From the NCBI RefSeq assembly GCF_046036945.1, contig NZ_JBJQOQ010000003.1, positions 1 to 64,000 of the forward strand: DNA of 64,000 bases, in the 5' to 3' direction. The stretch is from Brevibacillus_C sp046036945. Lineage in GTDB: Bacteria > Bacillota > Bacilli > Brevibacillales > Brevibacillaceae. The number at the start of each line of letters is the position of its first letter. The stretch's first letter is position 1. Made by a program: the position numbers and the translations under genes. The notes beneath the pieces were generated by a model, which was not told the DNA's origin, did no database searches, and saw only the letters and a list, made by a program, of their open reading frames with translations. Positions 7,988-16,156 of the stretch are shown here, one piece after another.

Positions 7988-8260
7988 TCACCTCACCCGT
8001 CGTTCCAGCCGGTCTACCCTCCTATTCAGCTCATTCACCCGCTGTTCAAGATTATCTACACGTCTGTCCAAATCGGCAATCGTGATTCCGCCTGGCCCTG
8101 GCCCGGGTGGACGTGTCGTTGTGGGAATGAACAGCGTTTGGCCTGCGAACAGGAAATACGGAGGCTGCAAGCCGTTCTGGCGAATGATCACATCCGTCGG
8201 CACACCAAATCGGCGGGAAATGGAATATAATGTATCACCGGGTCTCACTACATAGTTCAC
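7988..8260 (-). CDS. LysM-domain protein with C-terminal coiled coil
   Basis: A 90-residue protein. Residues 2-46 are a full LysM peptidoglycan-binding domain (YVVRPGDTLYSISRRFGVP, then NGLQPPYFLFAGQTLFIP). A PPGPGPGG linker and a 30-residue heptad coiled coil (DLDRRVDNLEQRVNELNRRV and on) follow. No signal peptide, as in spore-coat LysM proteins such as SafA, so it may associate with spore cortex or coat. Start is GTG 8260, six bases after GGAGGG. The stop is a TGA with an open frame beyond it. Confidence 0.85.
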   Translation of the reverse strand: MNYVVRPGDTLYSISRRFGVPTDVIIRQNGLQPPYFLFAGQTLFIPTTTRPPGPGPGGITIADLDRRVDNLEQRVNELNRRVDRLERRVR

Positions 8261-8387
8261 ATGTATCCCTCCTCATGTTATACGCTACTAGGGTATGATC
8301 CCAGGAGGGCGGGTGAAATAGACCTGTACCCATTTTCGGGCAGTTTGGTCGCTAACCTATCGGCAAGCCTGAAATCGCTTTCTTGGA

Positions 8388-8415
8388 TGGACTTTCCATC
8401 CGGTTATGTTATGAT
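8388..8415 (+). promoter_or_regulatory. Possible promoter of the Gre-like gene
   Basis: TGGACT (8388-8393), 16 bases, TATGAT (8410-8415). Plausible but the -35 is weak. Confidence 0.4.
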
Positions 8416-8429
8416 AGTAATTATAGGGT

Positions 8430-8448
8430 CCCTTGATAATCCCAAGGG
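8430..8448 (+). promoter_or_regulatory. Inverted repeat in the leader of the Gre-like gene
   Basis: CCCTTG (8430-8435) and CAAGGG (8443-8448) form a short stem in the untranslated leader, followed by GCTTATTATTTTATC. It could be a weak attenuator or an operator. Confidence 0.35.
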
Positions 8449-8476
8449 GCTTATTATTTTATCAGGGGGGAACATT

Positions 8477-8554
8477 ATGCAGTTATGGGCCAAACCTTAT
8501 TACGTCAAGACGGGCAAGATGTGCTGCAAAGGAGAGGAATACTATGAACCTTAG
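8477..8554 (+). CDS. 25-residue upstream ORF overlapping the Gre-like gene
   Basis: ATG at 8477, six bases after a run of six G (CAGGGGGG), encodes 25 residues (MQLWAKPYYVKTGKMCCKGE, then EYYEP) and ends in a TAG at 8552-8554, overlapping the next start codon by 11 bases in another frame. Its strong ribosome site and overlap suggest translational coupling. No homologue recognised. Confidence 0.45.
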   Translation: MQLWAKPYYVKTGKMCCKGEEYYEP

Positions 8555-9002
8555 TCATCGGCAGGCATACAAAGACAGTCTTGTCAAACAACTCACTTAC
8601 TTCGACGAGCAGAAGTCCGCTTTTTTGGACCATCACTTTCCATACTCCAGCGAGGGACTGAGGGAACGGCAAAAGGTTGACCGATTGTTGGTCCGGTACA
8701 TGTCTGAGATTGAGCGGATGGTCTCGGCATCTGAGGAAACAACGCTGCAATCAACGGTTTTGATCGGCAGCAAGGTAACGATCAAATATACAAATGACAA
8801 CGAAACTGAAACGTTGACGATATGCTTTCCAGACCAGACCGACCCCGACGCCGGGTACATTTCCTTCCTCTCCCCGTTCGGCATGCAGCTGCTGCTCGCC
8901 TCGAAAAACGAGCGGATCCAGATCGATACGCCCGCAGGTTCTCTGGAGGTATCCATCGAGGAGATACAGTACAGCGAAGGGGAAGGGCTCACATCCGAAT
9001 AA
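8544..9002 (+). CDS. GreA/GreB C-terminal-domain protein
   Basis: A 152-residue protein whose second half (IGSKVTIKYTNDNETETL, DPDAGYISFLSPFGMQLLLA, IDTPAGSLEVSIEEIQ) matches the FKBP-like C-terminal domain of GreA/GreB transcript-cleavage factors. The N-terminal half is helical but shorter than a GreA coiled coil and lacks its acidic tip, so it may be a Gre-like or Rnk-like modulator of RNA polymerase rather than a cleavage factor. ATG 8544 follows AGGAG by nine bases. It overlaps a 25-codon upstream ORF and ends before a good terminator. Confidence 0.75.
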   Translation: MNLSHRQAYKDSLVKQLTYFDEQKSAFLDHHFPYSSEGLRERQKVDRLLVRYMSEIERMVSASEETTLQSTVLIGSKVTIKYTNDNETETLTICFPDQTDPDAGYISFLSPFGMQLLLASKNERIQIDTPAGSLEVSIEEIQYSEGEGLTSE

Positions 9003-9022
9003 ACGCCGAAATGGCTTCTTGA

Positions 9023-9058
9023 CATCCCCTGGAGGCACCTCTCCCGGGGATGCGCTTT
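9023..9058 (+). terminator. Terminator of the Gre-like gene
   Basis: CATCCCC (9023-9029) pairs with GGGGATG (9046-9052), followed by CGCTTTT. Confidence 0.7.
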
Positions 9059-9438
9059 TACCGGTCCTTCAGCAGCGACCCCAGCAGCCTGAGGTTGCGG
9101 CTGGGAAACAGGATGTAATTGACCACCAGAGCGATGGGCAAGATCAGCCCGATAATTGATTCGATCACCGCGACCAATCTGGACAAGCCAAAGGGGGTAA
9201 TATCGCCATATCCGCCTGCGGCCAGTGTCATGCCGCTAAAGTACATGGTACGGGTCAACCCGCTGTACCAATGTCTGGTTTCGGACTGCGGGCTAAAGTG
9301 ATCCTTCAGGTACCCGAGTCCCCAGATCTCCAGAACGAAGTAGATGCAGGAAAAGAAGAGAATGATATTGAAGTAAAGCAGTACTAAAGCGATCAGATTG
9401 TACAGCAGGATGTACAAGTTTTTCCGTTTGGCCGCCAT
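9058..9438 (-). CDS. Small two-helix ion channel (Kir/KcsA-type pore)
   Basis: A 126-residue membrane protein with a hydrophobic first helix (LYNLIALVLLYFNIILFFSC), a pore region RTMYFSGMTLAAGGYGDITP, and a second helix (IESIIGLILPIALVVNYIL). This is the two-TM K+ channel plan. The filter reads A-A-G-G-Y-G-D where K+ channels normally have T-T-V-G-Y-G-D, so the inner Thr ligand is missing and ion selectivity is uncertain. No regulatory domain. Start ATG at 9438, with a weak upstream ribosome site. Confidence 0.75.
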   Translation of the reverse strand: MAAKRKNLYILLYNLIALVLLYFNIILFFSCIYFVLEIWGLGYLKDHFSPQSETRHWYSGLTRTMYFSGMTLAAGGYGDITPFGLSRLVAVIESIIGLILPIALVVNYILFPSRNLRLLGSLLKDR

Positions 9439-9554
9439 ACCCAGCGATTCCTTTCAATGAACGATTACTATAACTTTATTTGGGAATCGGACAAGTATGA
9501 ATGAAAAAATACTGCTTCGCTTCGTCCTTCAAGTTATTCGGCTGCAAAATGACG

Positions 9555-9595
9555 AAAAGACGCGGGGAAAACATGAAGTCCCCCGCGTCCATTTT
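9555..9595. terminator. Bidirectional terminator downstream of gabT
   Basis: Perfect nine-base stem GACGCGGGG/CCCCGCGTC with T-rich tracts on both sides, 14 bases past the gabT stop. Confidence 0.85.
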
Positions 9596-9601
9596 TGCTG
9601 A

Positions 9602-10957
9602 CTACACCCTCGCCGGTGCCAGCAATTCCTTCAATACATCGGTGATGATATCCAGACCTTCTTGCAGTTGTTCGTCGCTGATGACAAGCGGCGTCAGGAA
9701 GCGGATCACATTGCCGTGGACTCCTGCGCTAAGAACGATCACACCTGCTTCATAGCTGCCTTTGGTCAGGCTGGCAACCAGATCTTTGGCTGGACTGCCT
9801 GTCACCGGATCGATAAATTCTACCCCGCACATTGCACCCAAACCGCGCACTTCCGCAATCACCGGGAATTCAGCCTGCAGCGCAGTGAAGTGCCGGCGAA
9901 TCGCCTCCCCGATTGCTTTGGAGCGATCCAGCAGGTTTTCCCGTTCCATTTTCTCGATGACAGCAAGTGCAGCGGCGCAGCCGAGCGGGCTGCCTCCATA
10001 GGTTCCGCCGATTTCACCCGGACTTGGCGCATCCATGATTTCGGCACGGCCGGTTACGGCACTGATCGGCAGACCGGCAGCAATAGACTTGGACATCGTG
10101 ATCAAGTCCGGCTCGATGCCGTAAATCGTACTGGCAAACATCTCACCCGTACGGCCGAAGCCAGTCTGGATTTCGTCGGCAATAAAGAGAATGCCGTGTT
10201 TTTTACAGATTTCATAGACGCCTTTCACGTACGCAACCGGTGGAACAATAAATCCGCCTTCGCCCTGCACCGGCTCCATGATGACAGCAGCGATCTCTTC
10301 CCCTGCCACTTCGGTCAAGAGGAAATCTTCAAATTGGCCGACGCAGAATAGCGCATACTCTTCTTTCGTCATCTGTTTTGGGCGATGGAGCGGGTACGGG
10401 AATGGCGCTTTATACGTTGCCGGAGCGAATGGGCCCATTTTGAATTTGTACGGCTTTACTTTGCTGGTCAAGGACATTCCCAGCAAGGTACGTCCGTGGA
10501 AGCCCCGGGAGAAAGAGACGATACCAGGGCGCCCGGTGTATTTGCGGGCGATTTTCACAGCGTTTTCCACAGCCTCAGCACCGCTGTTCAAGAAAATGCT
10601 CTTTTTGGCAAAGTTCCCTGGAGTGATTTGGGCAAGTTTTTCAGCCAAGGCAATATACGGCTCGTACATCGCTACGTTGAAGCATGTATGAATATATTTT
10701 TCTGCTTGCTTTTGAATCGCTTCGACCACCTCCGGCGGACAATGGCCGGCGTTAAGCGTGCCAATGGCTCCGGCGAAGTCGAGGAACACGTTGCCGTCGA
10801 CGTCTTCGAGCAACGCTCCCGAAGCTTTCTCGGCAAAAACGGGCGTAATCATGCTAATCCCTTGAGGAACATACTGCTTTCTTTTCTCGATCAGTTCCTT
10901 CGTCTTCGGTCCTGGTACACTGGTAGCTAAAGAGACAAAACGGCGGTTGTTCTTCAT
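9602..10957 (-). CDS. gabT: 4-aminobutyrate aminotransferase
   Basis: A class III PLP aminotransferase (451 residues) that transfers the amino group of GABA (or a close omega-amino acid) to 2-oxoglutarate, giving succinate semialdehyde. NSGAEAVENAVK, the DEIQTGFGRTG cofactor block and the Schiff-base lysine in LITMSKSIAAGLP (about residue 290) are all present. ATG 10957 is chosen over ATG 10966 because AGAGG is nine bases from the former and abuts the latter. Preceded by a sigma-54 promoter and by the gene of a sigma-54 activator, so induction by GABA or a related amine is likely. No gabD is adjacent. Confidence 0.9.
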   Translation of the reverse strand: MKNNRRFVSLATSVPGPKTKELIEKRKQYVPQGISMITPVFAEKASGALLEDVDGNVFLDFAGAIGTLNAGHCPPEVVEAIQKQAEKYIHTCFNVAMYEPYIALAEKLAQITPGNFAKKSIFLNSGAEAVENAVKIARKYTGRPGIVSFSRGFHGRTLLGMSLTSKVKPYKFKMGPFAPATYKAPFPYPLHRPKQMTKEEYALFCVGQFEDFLLTEVAGEEIAAVIMEPVQGEGGFIVPPVAYVKGVYEICKKHGILFIADEIQTGFGRTGEMFASTIYGIEPDLITMSKSIAAGLPISAVTGRAEIMDAPSPGEIGGTYGGSPLGCAAALAVIEKMERENLLDRSKAIGEAIRRHFTALQAEFPVIAEVRGLGAMCGVEFIDPVTGSPAKDLVASLTKGSYEAGVIVLSAGVHGNVIRFLTPLVISDEQLQEGLDIITDVLKELLAPARV

Positions 10958-11020
10958 CAGACTCATCCTCTTCTTGAAAAGTTTTTCTGCAGATTGGAAT
11001 ACCTACATGACTAGTATATT

Positions 11021-11037
11021 TGCAATAAGTATGCCAA
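11021..11037 (-). promoter_or_regulatory. Sigma-54 (-24/-12) promoter of gabT
   Basis: Minus strand TTGGCATACTTATTGCA matches TGGCAC-N5-TTGCA almost exactly. It lies 64-80 bases upstream of the gabT start. Confidence 0.88.
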
Positions 11038-11088
11038 CTATTGCATTACCCGCAGGAAGAGGTTTTCGGTTCCGGTGAAAATACGCAT

Positions 11089-11156
11089 CAATTCATTATT
11101 GAATAAAAAGGCGGTTTCGTTCAATTCATAATTGAAATTTCGATTCACTTTTGAAT
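11089..11156 (-). promoter_or_regulatory. Three upstream activator sites for gabT
   Basis: Three imperfect palindromes of one type, read on the plus strand: CAATTCATTATTGAAT (11089-11104), CAATTCATAATTGAAA (11122-11137) and CGATTCACTTTTGAAT (11141-11156). They lie 50-135 bases upstream of the -24/-12 promoter, as enhancers of sigma-54 activators do. The second covers the stop codon and the third the last codons of the activator gene. Confidence 0.65.
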
Positions 11157-12547
11157 TGAGGTTTAACACCAATCTTCTGCAGCTTCCGCACCGCAGTAGG
11201 TTGGCTAATACCCAGCATTTCGGCGATCTCTGCCGTCGTTCGGCAGCGCTCAGCCGCGTAACGTAGCCACTTCTCCTCCACCTGATCGAGCACTTTCTTT
11301 AACGAGATGGGCTGAATCTGCTCGACGCCAGGCTGTTGCTCATAGGTCTCGCGAATCTCCCCCGGCAGATGGTTCGTCGTAATCACGTCTTCGTCTACGG
11401 TCACCACGAGCCGCTCCAGCAAATTTTCCAGCTCCCGCACATTCCCCGGCCATGCGTAGTGAAGCAAGGCACTCGTCGCCTCCGAATCGAGGCGCTTGCT
11501 CAAGCCGTATCGTTCGTTTAGTGAACGAATGACGACCTTTATCAGGGCCGCTATGTCATCCAGTCGCTCTCTCAGCGGCGGGATGTAGATCGGCACCACG
11601 TTCAGGCGAAAGTACAGATCTTGGCGAAACGTGCCATCCTTGACCATCTGCTCCAGATTGCGGTTGGTGGCGGCGATCAGCCGAAAGTCAACATCGCGGT
11701 AGGTCGTACTGCCGATGCGCTGCAGCCGTTTCTCCTGAATGACTTTCAGCAGCTTGGCCTGCAGCGTCAACGGGAGTTCACCCAGCTCGTCCAAAAACAG
11801 CGTACCCTGATCGGCGAGTTCGATGATTCCCTGCTTCCCCGCTTTGCTGGCACCGGTAAAAGCGCCTGCTTCGTAACCAAACAGCTCCGATTCCAGCAGT
11901 CCTTCTGGAATGGAGCCGCAGTTGACCTCGACAAACTGCCCGCTCGCCCGTCGGCTGTTGCGGTGTATCTCTTTGGCAATCACATTTTTTCCCACTCCCG
12001 ACTCTCCGAGCACCAACACGGTAGAGTCGACCACGGAAACTTTTTTAACCAGGCGCTGGACGGCTTTCATCTCTTCACTGACAGCGACAAACCCTTCAGC
12101 AGATATGTTTTTCTCCCGCAATTCTTCTATCTCATTTTCAAACTGTTTTAATTGTTGAGTCAGCGTTTCGTATCGGCGCTTCAAGTCCAAAATTTCCGTT
12201 AAATCGTGTGAGTAGCTGATGATGGCACTCAGCTCCCCGCTGTCAGACCAGATGGGAAAGGCGGACACCATCAGCTTTTGCCCGCGGTGTGTCTCCTGCA
12301 TCATCGTCTGCGGTGCCAGCTGGTCTATCACTTTGCGAGTGACAGAGGGAGAGAAGATTCTCTCTTCCTCCAACTGAATTACATTTTTCCCCAATAACTC
12401 TGACCGGTCAATCCCGTAGATCTCTTTACACGATTCGCCGACGAGACGAACGTAGCCCTGTTTGTCGGTGACCATCAGATGATCGCGGGAAGTATGAATA
12501 ATGCCTTGCAATACTTGTTGCATCCATTGCGCTTCGGCGCTTTTCAT
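11126..12547 (-). CDS. Sigma-54-dependent transcriptional activator (RocR/GabR-like)
   Basis: A 473-residue enhancer-binding protein. An N-terminal PAS sensor (about 15-125) leads through a coiled-coil linker to an AAA+ domain with Walker A GESGVGKN (about 181), the sigma-54 contact loop GAFTGA (about 228) and Walker B DQGTLFLDELGEL. The C-terminal HTH is TAEIAEMLGISQPTAVRKLQ. ATG 12547 is nine bases after GGGAGGTG; the in-frame GTG at 12559 lies inside that ribosome site. It probably activates the adjacent gabT promoter in response to an amino acid or metabolite. Confidence 0.9.
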   Translation of the reverse strand: MKSAEAQWMQQVLQGIIHTSRDHLMVTDKQGYVRLVGESCKEIYGIDRSELLGKNVIQLEEERIFSPSVTRKVIDQLAPQTMMQETHRGQKLMVSAFPIWSDSGELSAIISYSHDLTEILDLKRRYETLTQQLKQFENEIEELREKNISAEGFVAVSEEMKAVQRLVKKVSVVDSTVLVLGESGVGKNVIAKEIHRNSRRASGQFVEVNCGSIPEGLLESELFGYEAGAFTGASKAGKQGIIELADQGTLFLDELGELPLTLQAKLLKVIQEKRLQRIGSTTYRDVDFRLIAATNRNLEQMVKDGTFRQDLYFRLNVVPIYIPPLRERLDDIAALIKVVIRSLNERYGLSKRLDSEATSALLHYAWPGNVRELENLLERLVVTVDEDVITTNHLPGEIRETYEQQPGVEQIQPISLKKVLDQVEEKWLRYAAERCRTTAEIAEMLGISQPTAVRKLQKIGVKPQFKSESKFQL

Positions 12548-12663
12548 AAGCCAGATCACCTCCCTTTCTCGCCTGCTCTCGCTCAGGGATATTCTTCTTT
12601 CATTATAAAGTTTTTTGGGAGCCGATCCAGTTTTTCTTGGTTTGCCAAATAAACGGGGGAAAA

Positions 12664-12704
12664 CAAAAAAACCTTTGGAGGCTTTTCATCCTCCAAAGGT
12701 TTTT
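12664..12704. terminator. Terminator of the fumarase gene
   Basis: ACCTTTGGAGG (12671-12681) and CCTCCAAAGGT (12690-12700), flanked by A and T runs so that it works on both strands. Confidence 0.85.
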
Positions 12705-12709
12705 GCACA

Positions 12710-14239
12710 TTATTGAAAGACTGGCTCGGCGAATTGGGCTAACTTTTCCTTCGAGCTCTTGTCGACATCGGCGTGCAAGCTGTTGCCGTGGGCGTCCATC
12801 GTGACGATGGCGGCAAAGCCTTTCACCCGCAGGTGCCACATCGCTTCCGGGATCCCGAATTCCATCAAATCGACGCCTTCCACTTTTTCAATGCAGTCGG
12901 CGTAATACTGGGCGGCGCCGCCGATCGCATTGAGGTAGACGGCTCCGTGCTCTCCCAATGCCTTCAGCGTCTTCGGCCCCATGCCGCCCTTGCCGATGAC
13001 GGCGCGGATGCCAAATTTCTTGATGATATCGCCTTGATACGGCTCCTCGCGGATACTGGTCGTCGGTCCGGCTGCCTTCACATGCCACTCGCCCGCCTCG
13101 TCTTTCAGCATGACAGGACCGCAGTGGTAGATGACGCCGCCGTTCAGATCGACCGGACTGTCGTGATCCATCAAGTACTTGTGCAGCGCATCGCGTCCGG
13201 TGTGCATCATTCCGTTGATGATGACGACGTCGCCAACCTTCAAGCTGCGGATCTGCTCCTCGGTAATCGGCGCCTGCAGTACGACTTCGCGCCGCTCCGG
13301 CGTGCTCGCTGATTCGGCTGCACTGGTATCCATCGGAACCACTTCGTCTTTGTACAGATACTGCTTGATTTCGCCTGTTTTCGCGTCGAGGCGTACACCC
13401 TGACGACGGAACGCCCAGCAGTTGTAAGCGACTGAGACGAAGAAGCTGGCCGGCAGGCGGTTTTCCACGCCGACTTTGCAGCCGAGCAGGGTGGTGTTGC
13501 CGCCAAAGCCCATGGTGCCAATACCCAAATCGTTTGCCTTGTCCATGATGTAGGCTTCCAGTTCAGCCAACTGCGGATTCGGGTTCACGTCGTCTACCCG
13601 GCGGAACAGCTGATGCTTGGCCAAAGCATAACCGGATGTCCGGTCGCCGCCGATCCCTACTCCGATAAACCCGGCGCTGCAGCCCTGACCTTGCGCCTGG
13701 TACACCGCGTGCAAGATGCACTTGCGGATGCCGTCCAGATCGCGTCCTGCTTTGCCAAGCCCCTCCAGCTCGCAGGGAAGCGAGTACTGGATGTTCTTGT
13801 TCTCGCAGCCGCCTCCTTTTAGAATCAGGCGGATCTCGATATCCTCTTCTTCCCACTGTTCAAAGTGAATCACCGGAGTACCTGGACCTAGGTTGTCACC
13901 GGTGTTTTCACCTGTCAGCGAGTCGACGGAATTCGTCCGCAGTTTGCCCAATTTGGTCGCTTTGGCCACTGCTTCATGGATCGCTTTTTTAATTGTGATC
14001 TGGTTGACGCCGACCGGTGTCTTGATTTCAAAAGTAGGCATCCCGGTGTCCTGGCAAATCGGCGAGACGTTTTCCTCCGCCATGGTAATATTGGTTGCTA
14101 TGGTGGAGAGAGACAGGGCGGAACGCGTTCCTGCATCTTCCTTGCGCTTGGCTTCATTAATTGCACGGCGCACATCAGGCGGCAGATTGGTTGACGTTTC
14201 CGTAATCAATTGAAGAAGACTCTCATTCAACTTTTCCAT
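12710..14239 (-). CDS. Class I (iron-sulfur) fumarate hydratase
   Basis: A 509-residue homologue of FumA/FumB that interconverts fumarate and malate with an oxygen-labile [4Fe-4S] cluster. The order alpha domain then beta domain in one chain is intact. Candidate cluster cysteines are in SPICQDTGMP, GQGCSAGF and TLLGCK, and the C-terminal domain keeps VGKGGMGPKT-like sequence (VIGKGGMGPKTLKALGEHG). Start ATG 14239 follows AAGGAGCG. Monocistronic with its own terminator. In this lineage a class II FumC is usual, so this is likely an additional or alternative TCA enzyme. Confidence 0.92.
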   Translation of the reverse strand: MEKLNESLLQLITETSTNLPPDVRRAINEAKRKEDAGTRSALSLSTIATNITMAEENVSPICQDTGMPTFEIKTPVGVNQITIKKAIHEAVAKATKLGKLRTNSVDSLTGENTGDNLGPGTPVIHFEQWEEEDIEIRLILKGGGCENKNIQYSLPCELEGLGKAGRDLDGIRKCILHAVYQAQGQGCSAGFIGVGIGGDRTSGYALAKHQLFRRVDDVNPNPQLAELEAYIMDKANDLGIGTMGFGGNTTLLGCKVGVENRLPASFFVSVAYNCWAFRRQGVRLDAKTGEIKQYLYKDEVVPMDTSAAESASTPERREVVLQAPITEEQIRSLKVGDVVIINGMMHTGRDALHKYLMDHDSPVDLNGGVIYHCGPVMLKDEAGEWHVKAAGPTTSIREEPYQGDIIKKFGIRAVIGKGGMGPKTLKALGEHGAVYLNAIGGAAQYYADCIEKVEGVDLMEFGIPEAMWHLRVKGFAAIVTMDAHGNSLHADVDKSSKEKLAQFAEPVFQ

Positions 14240-14518
14240 CCATGACGCTCCTTATTAAGTAGAATCAGTACAAAACGAAACACGATCTATTATACCATAT
14301 CGGGCAGCATCTTGAACTGCTCCCTGAAACGTTTTCCGCGTTTCCACGTCTCGTCAAATAAGGACAATTTCTTCTACTACAGCAAAACTCCCATCTGTGT
14401 TAAGATGAATTATGTCCCTCTACATTTACACTTGGCCCAGCCAAGCATCGTGTGACCATCTCCGCCTGGCGGGCACCCAAATAGAATTCCTTCGACTGGA
14501 AAGGATGTGCGCACCCTT

Positions 14519-15211
14519 ATGGGATTGCTGGATTTCAATACCGTTTCGGTTTTGAGCGGTATTGCGGTTGTGCTGCTTGTTGCATTTTTGCGTCTACACT
14601 GGCCTTTTCGCTTTCAATACATGGGCTTTTTGTGGAAAAAGAACCCTGACCGCCTGATGCGGTGGCTGGAAAAGTCTTACCAAAAGAACCGTTCCCGTAC
14701 CGTCGCAATGCTGGATAAGTCGACGTGCGAAATAATGGCAGGCAATTATGAAGGGGCGGAAAAATTCATCGTTGAGGGGCTGACTGCTTGCAAGGAAGCT
14801 CCCACTTTGTTTAATCAAGCAATGGTTCATTACTTGTTCTACAATTTGGCCACTGTTTACTTCTACTCCGGAAAGTACGAAGAGGCTCTGGATGTCGCCT
14901 TTCGCGTATTTGAACGGGACCGCAGATTAATGGGCGCCCTGGGTGTTGTCATCTGCGCCCATGCCCGGCTGGGCGATGTGCAAGGCGCGATCGAAGCACT
15001 CCGCATTTTGCCGAAAAAAAAGGGGCAAAAGGAACTGCGATTGTTCTGCCAGGCAGAAATCTCCGCCGCCAAAGGGGATTACCAGCAGGCAGTCTGGCAG
15101 ATTAAACAAATCTTTGCCCTTCCCTACTCTCGCACGATGCATTTGCACCAGGGCCAGTTGGAAAAGCGGCTGGAAGAATGGACGAAACAGGCCTCATCCC
15201 ATGCAGGGTGA
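14519..15211 (+). CDS. Membrane-anchored tetratricopeptide-like protein
   Basis: About 230 residues: one N-terminal membrane anchor (VSVLSGIAVVLLVAFLRL), then helical pairs of TPR type (LFYNLATVYFYSGKYEEALDVAF; VICAHARLGDVQGAIEAL; FCQAEISAAKGDYQQAVWQI). TPRs usually hold protein partners; none is identified here. GTG at 14507 is in frame, but GGAAAGGA abuts it and suits ATG 14519 better. It stands between fumarase and the MBL hydrolase with no obvious operon. Confidence 0.65.
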   Translation: MGLLDFNTVSVLSGIAVVLLVAFLRLHWPFRFQYMGFLWKKNPDRLMRWLEKSYQKNRSRTVAMLDKSTCEIMAGNYEGAEKFIVEGLTACKEAPTLFNQAMVHYLFYNLATVYFYSGKYEEALDVAFRVFERDRRLMGALGVVICAHARLGDVQGAIEALRILPKKKGQKELRLFCQAEISAAKGDYQQAVWQIKQIFALPYSRTMHLHQGQLEKRLEEWTKQASSHAG

Positions 15212-15220
15212 GGTCTCTTT

Positions 15221-15910
15221 CTATGTAGTTACCACTTGCAGCACCTGCCGCAAAAATTCCTGGATCTCCCCTTTTAGTACAGTGCCGTGTCCAGTCGCCA
15301 GGTACTCGCTCGGCCAGAGGGAAAGCAGCCGGACCCCCTCGGCAAATCCTTTCACTTTATCCGGATGTTTCTGTTTCCATTTTTTAACAACTTTAAGGAA
15401 GGCGCTTCGTCTTTCCGCTTCGTAGCCGATGCCCGCTCCGAGCGGTTCCCCGTAAAAGCTGAGGTGATCCCCTGTAAAGCAAACTTTGCTTTCCGGGTCA
15501 AAAAACGCAACGGAGCCTGCCGTATGTGAAGGAAGCTGATGGAAAAACAGGTGCGGCACCTTTCCCTTGCTTCCGGTAAAGGTATGGCCAAACAGAGTCT
15601 GGGAGAAATCGTCCAGTTCAAAAAAATCGTCCAGGTGTATCCAATTGTTTCGGGAAGGAAAGATCTCGACGTTTCCGATGTGATCGGGGTGCCGATGGGT
15701 GCAGTACACGCATTCAATGGCGTCGTTTACCGCGCCGATCTCTTGCAGGGCCTGTTGGACATAGGAACGATGTTTGCGCAAATTAGTGTCGATCAGTACA
15801 AAACGGTTGTCTTTTGCGATCACGTAGTTGTTGATGTAGCTGTTCCAGGCATCCTCATAAGTGAGGATGGCCCAGACGTTTGTGGTGATTTGAAACGTGG
15901 TGTGAGTCAA
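15221..15910 (-). CDS. MBL-fold metallo-hydrolase
   Basis: A 229-residue metallo-beta-lactamase-fold protein of the glyoxalase II/flavoprotein-like group. The zinc motif HxHxDH reads THRHPDHIGN (about residue 70), followed by SHTAGSVAFFDPESKVCFTGDHL (third His and bridging Asp) and a final GHG (LATGHGTV). Substrate unknown. The start is TTG 15910 with GAGGAG six bases upstream. It converges on the TPR gene with a 9-base gap. Confidence 0.85.
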   Translation of the reverse strand: MTHTTFQITTNVWAILTYEDAWNSYINNYVIAKDNRFVLIDTNLRKHRSYVQQALQEIGAVNDAIECVYCTHRHPDHIGNVEIFPSRNNWIHLDDFFELDDFSQTLFGHTFTGSKGKVPHLFFHQLPSHTAGSVAFFDPESKVCFTGDHLSFYGEPLGAGIGYEAERRSAFLKVVKKWKQKHPDKVKGFAEGVRLLSLWPSEYLATGHGTVLKGEIQEFLRQVLQVVTT

Positions 15911-16107
15911 GTTCAGCTCCTCTCCTCTCCCTTATATTCATTCCCTCCACTTCCGCAATCATTGTTTATCTCTCCTATTATACATGATCTGGTGAAAAAA
16001 GGCTTCACGAATTCCGCTCGATTCGCGTTGGAGACTTTGGTACTTCAATTATCTGTAGAAGTTCAGGATTCATTCAGACGCTGCCCTGCCATTCCTGAAA
16101 AGAAAAA

Positions 16108-16141
16108 AGGACGCCAGCTCGGTAAAAAAGAGTGGCGTCTT
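16108..16141 (-). terminator. Terminator of the proline-rich repeat protein gene
   Basis: GACGCCA (16110-16116) pairs with TGGCGTC (16133-16139), then CTTTTTTC on the minus strand. Confidence 0.65.
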
Positions 16142-16156
16142 GACCTGCTTCTGGGG

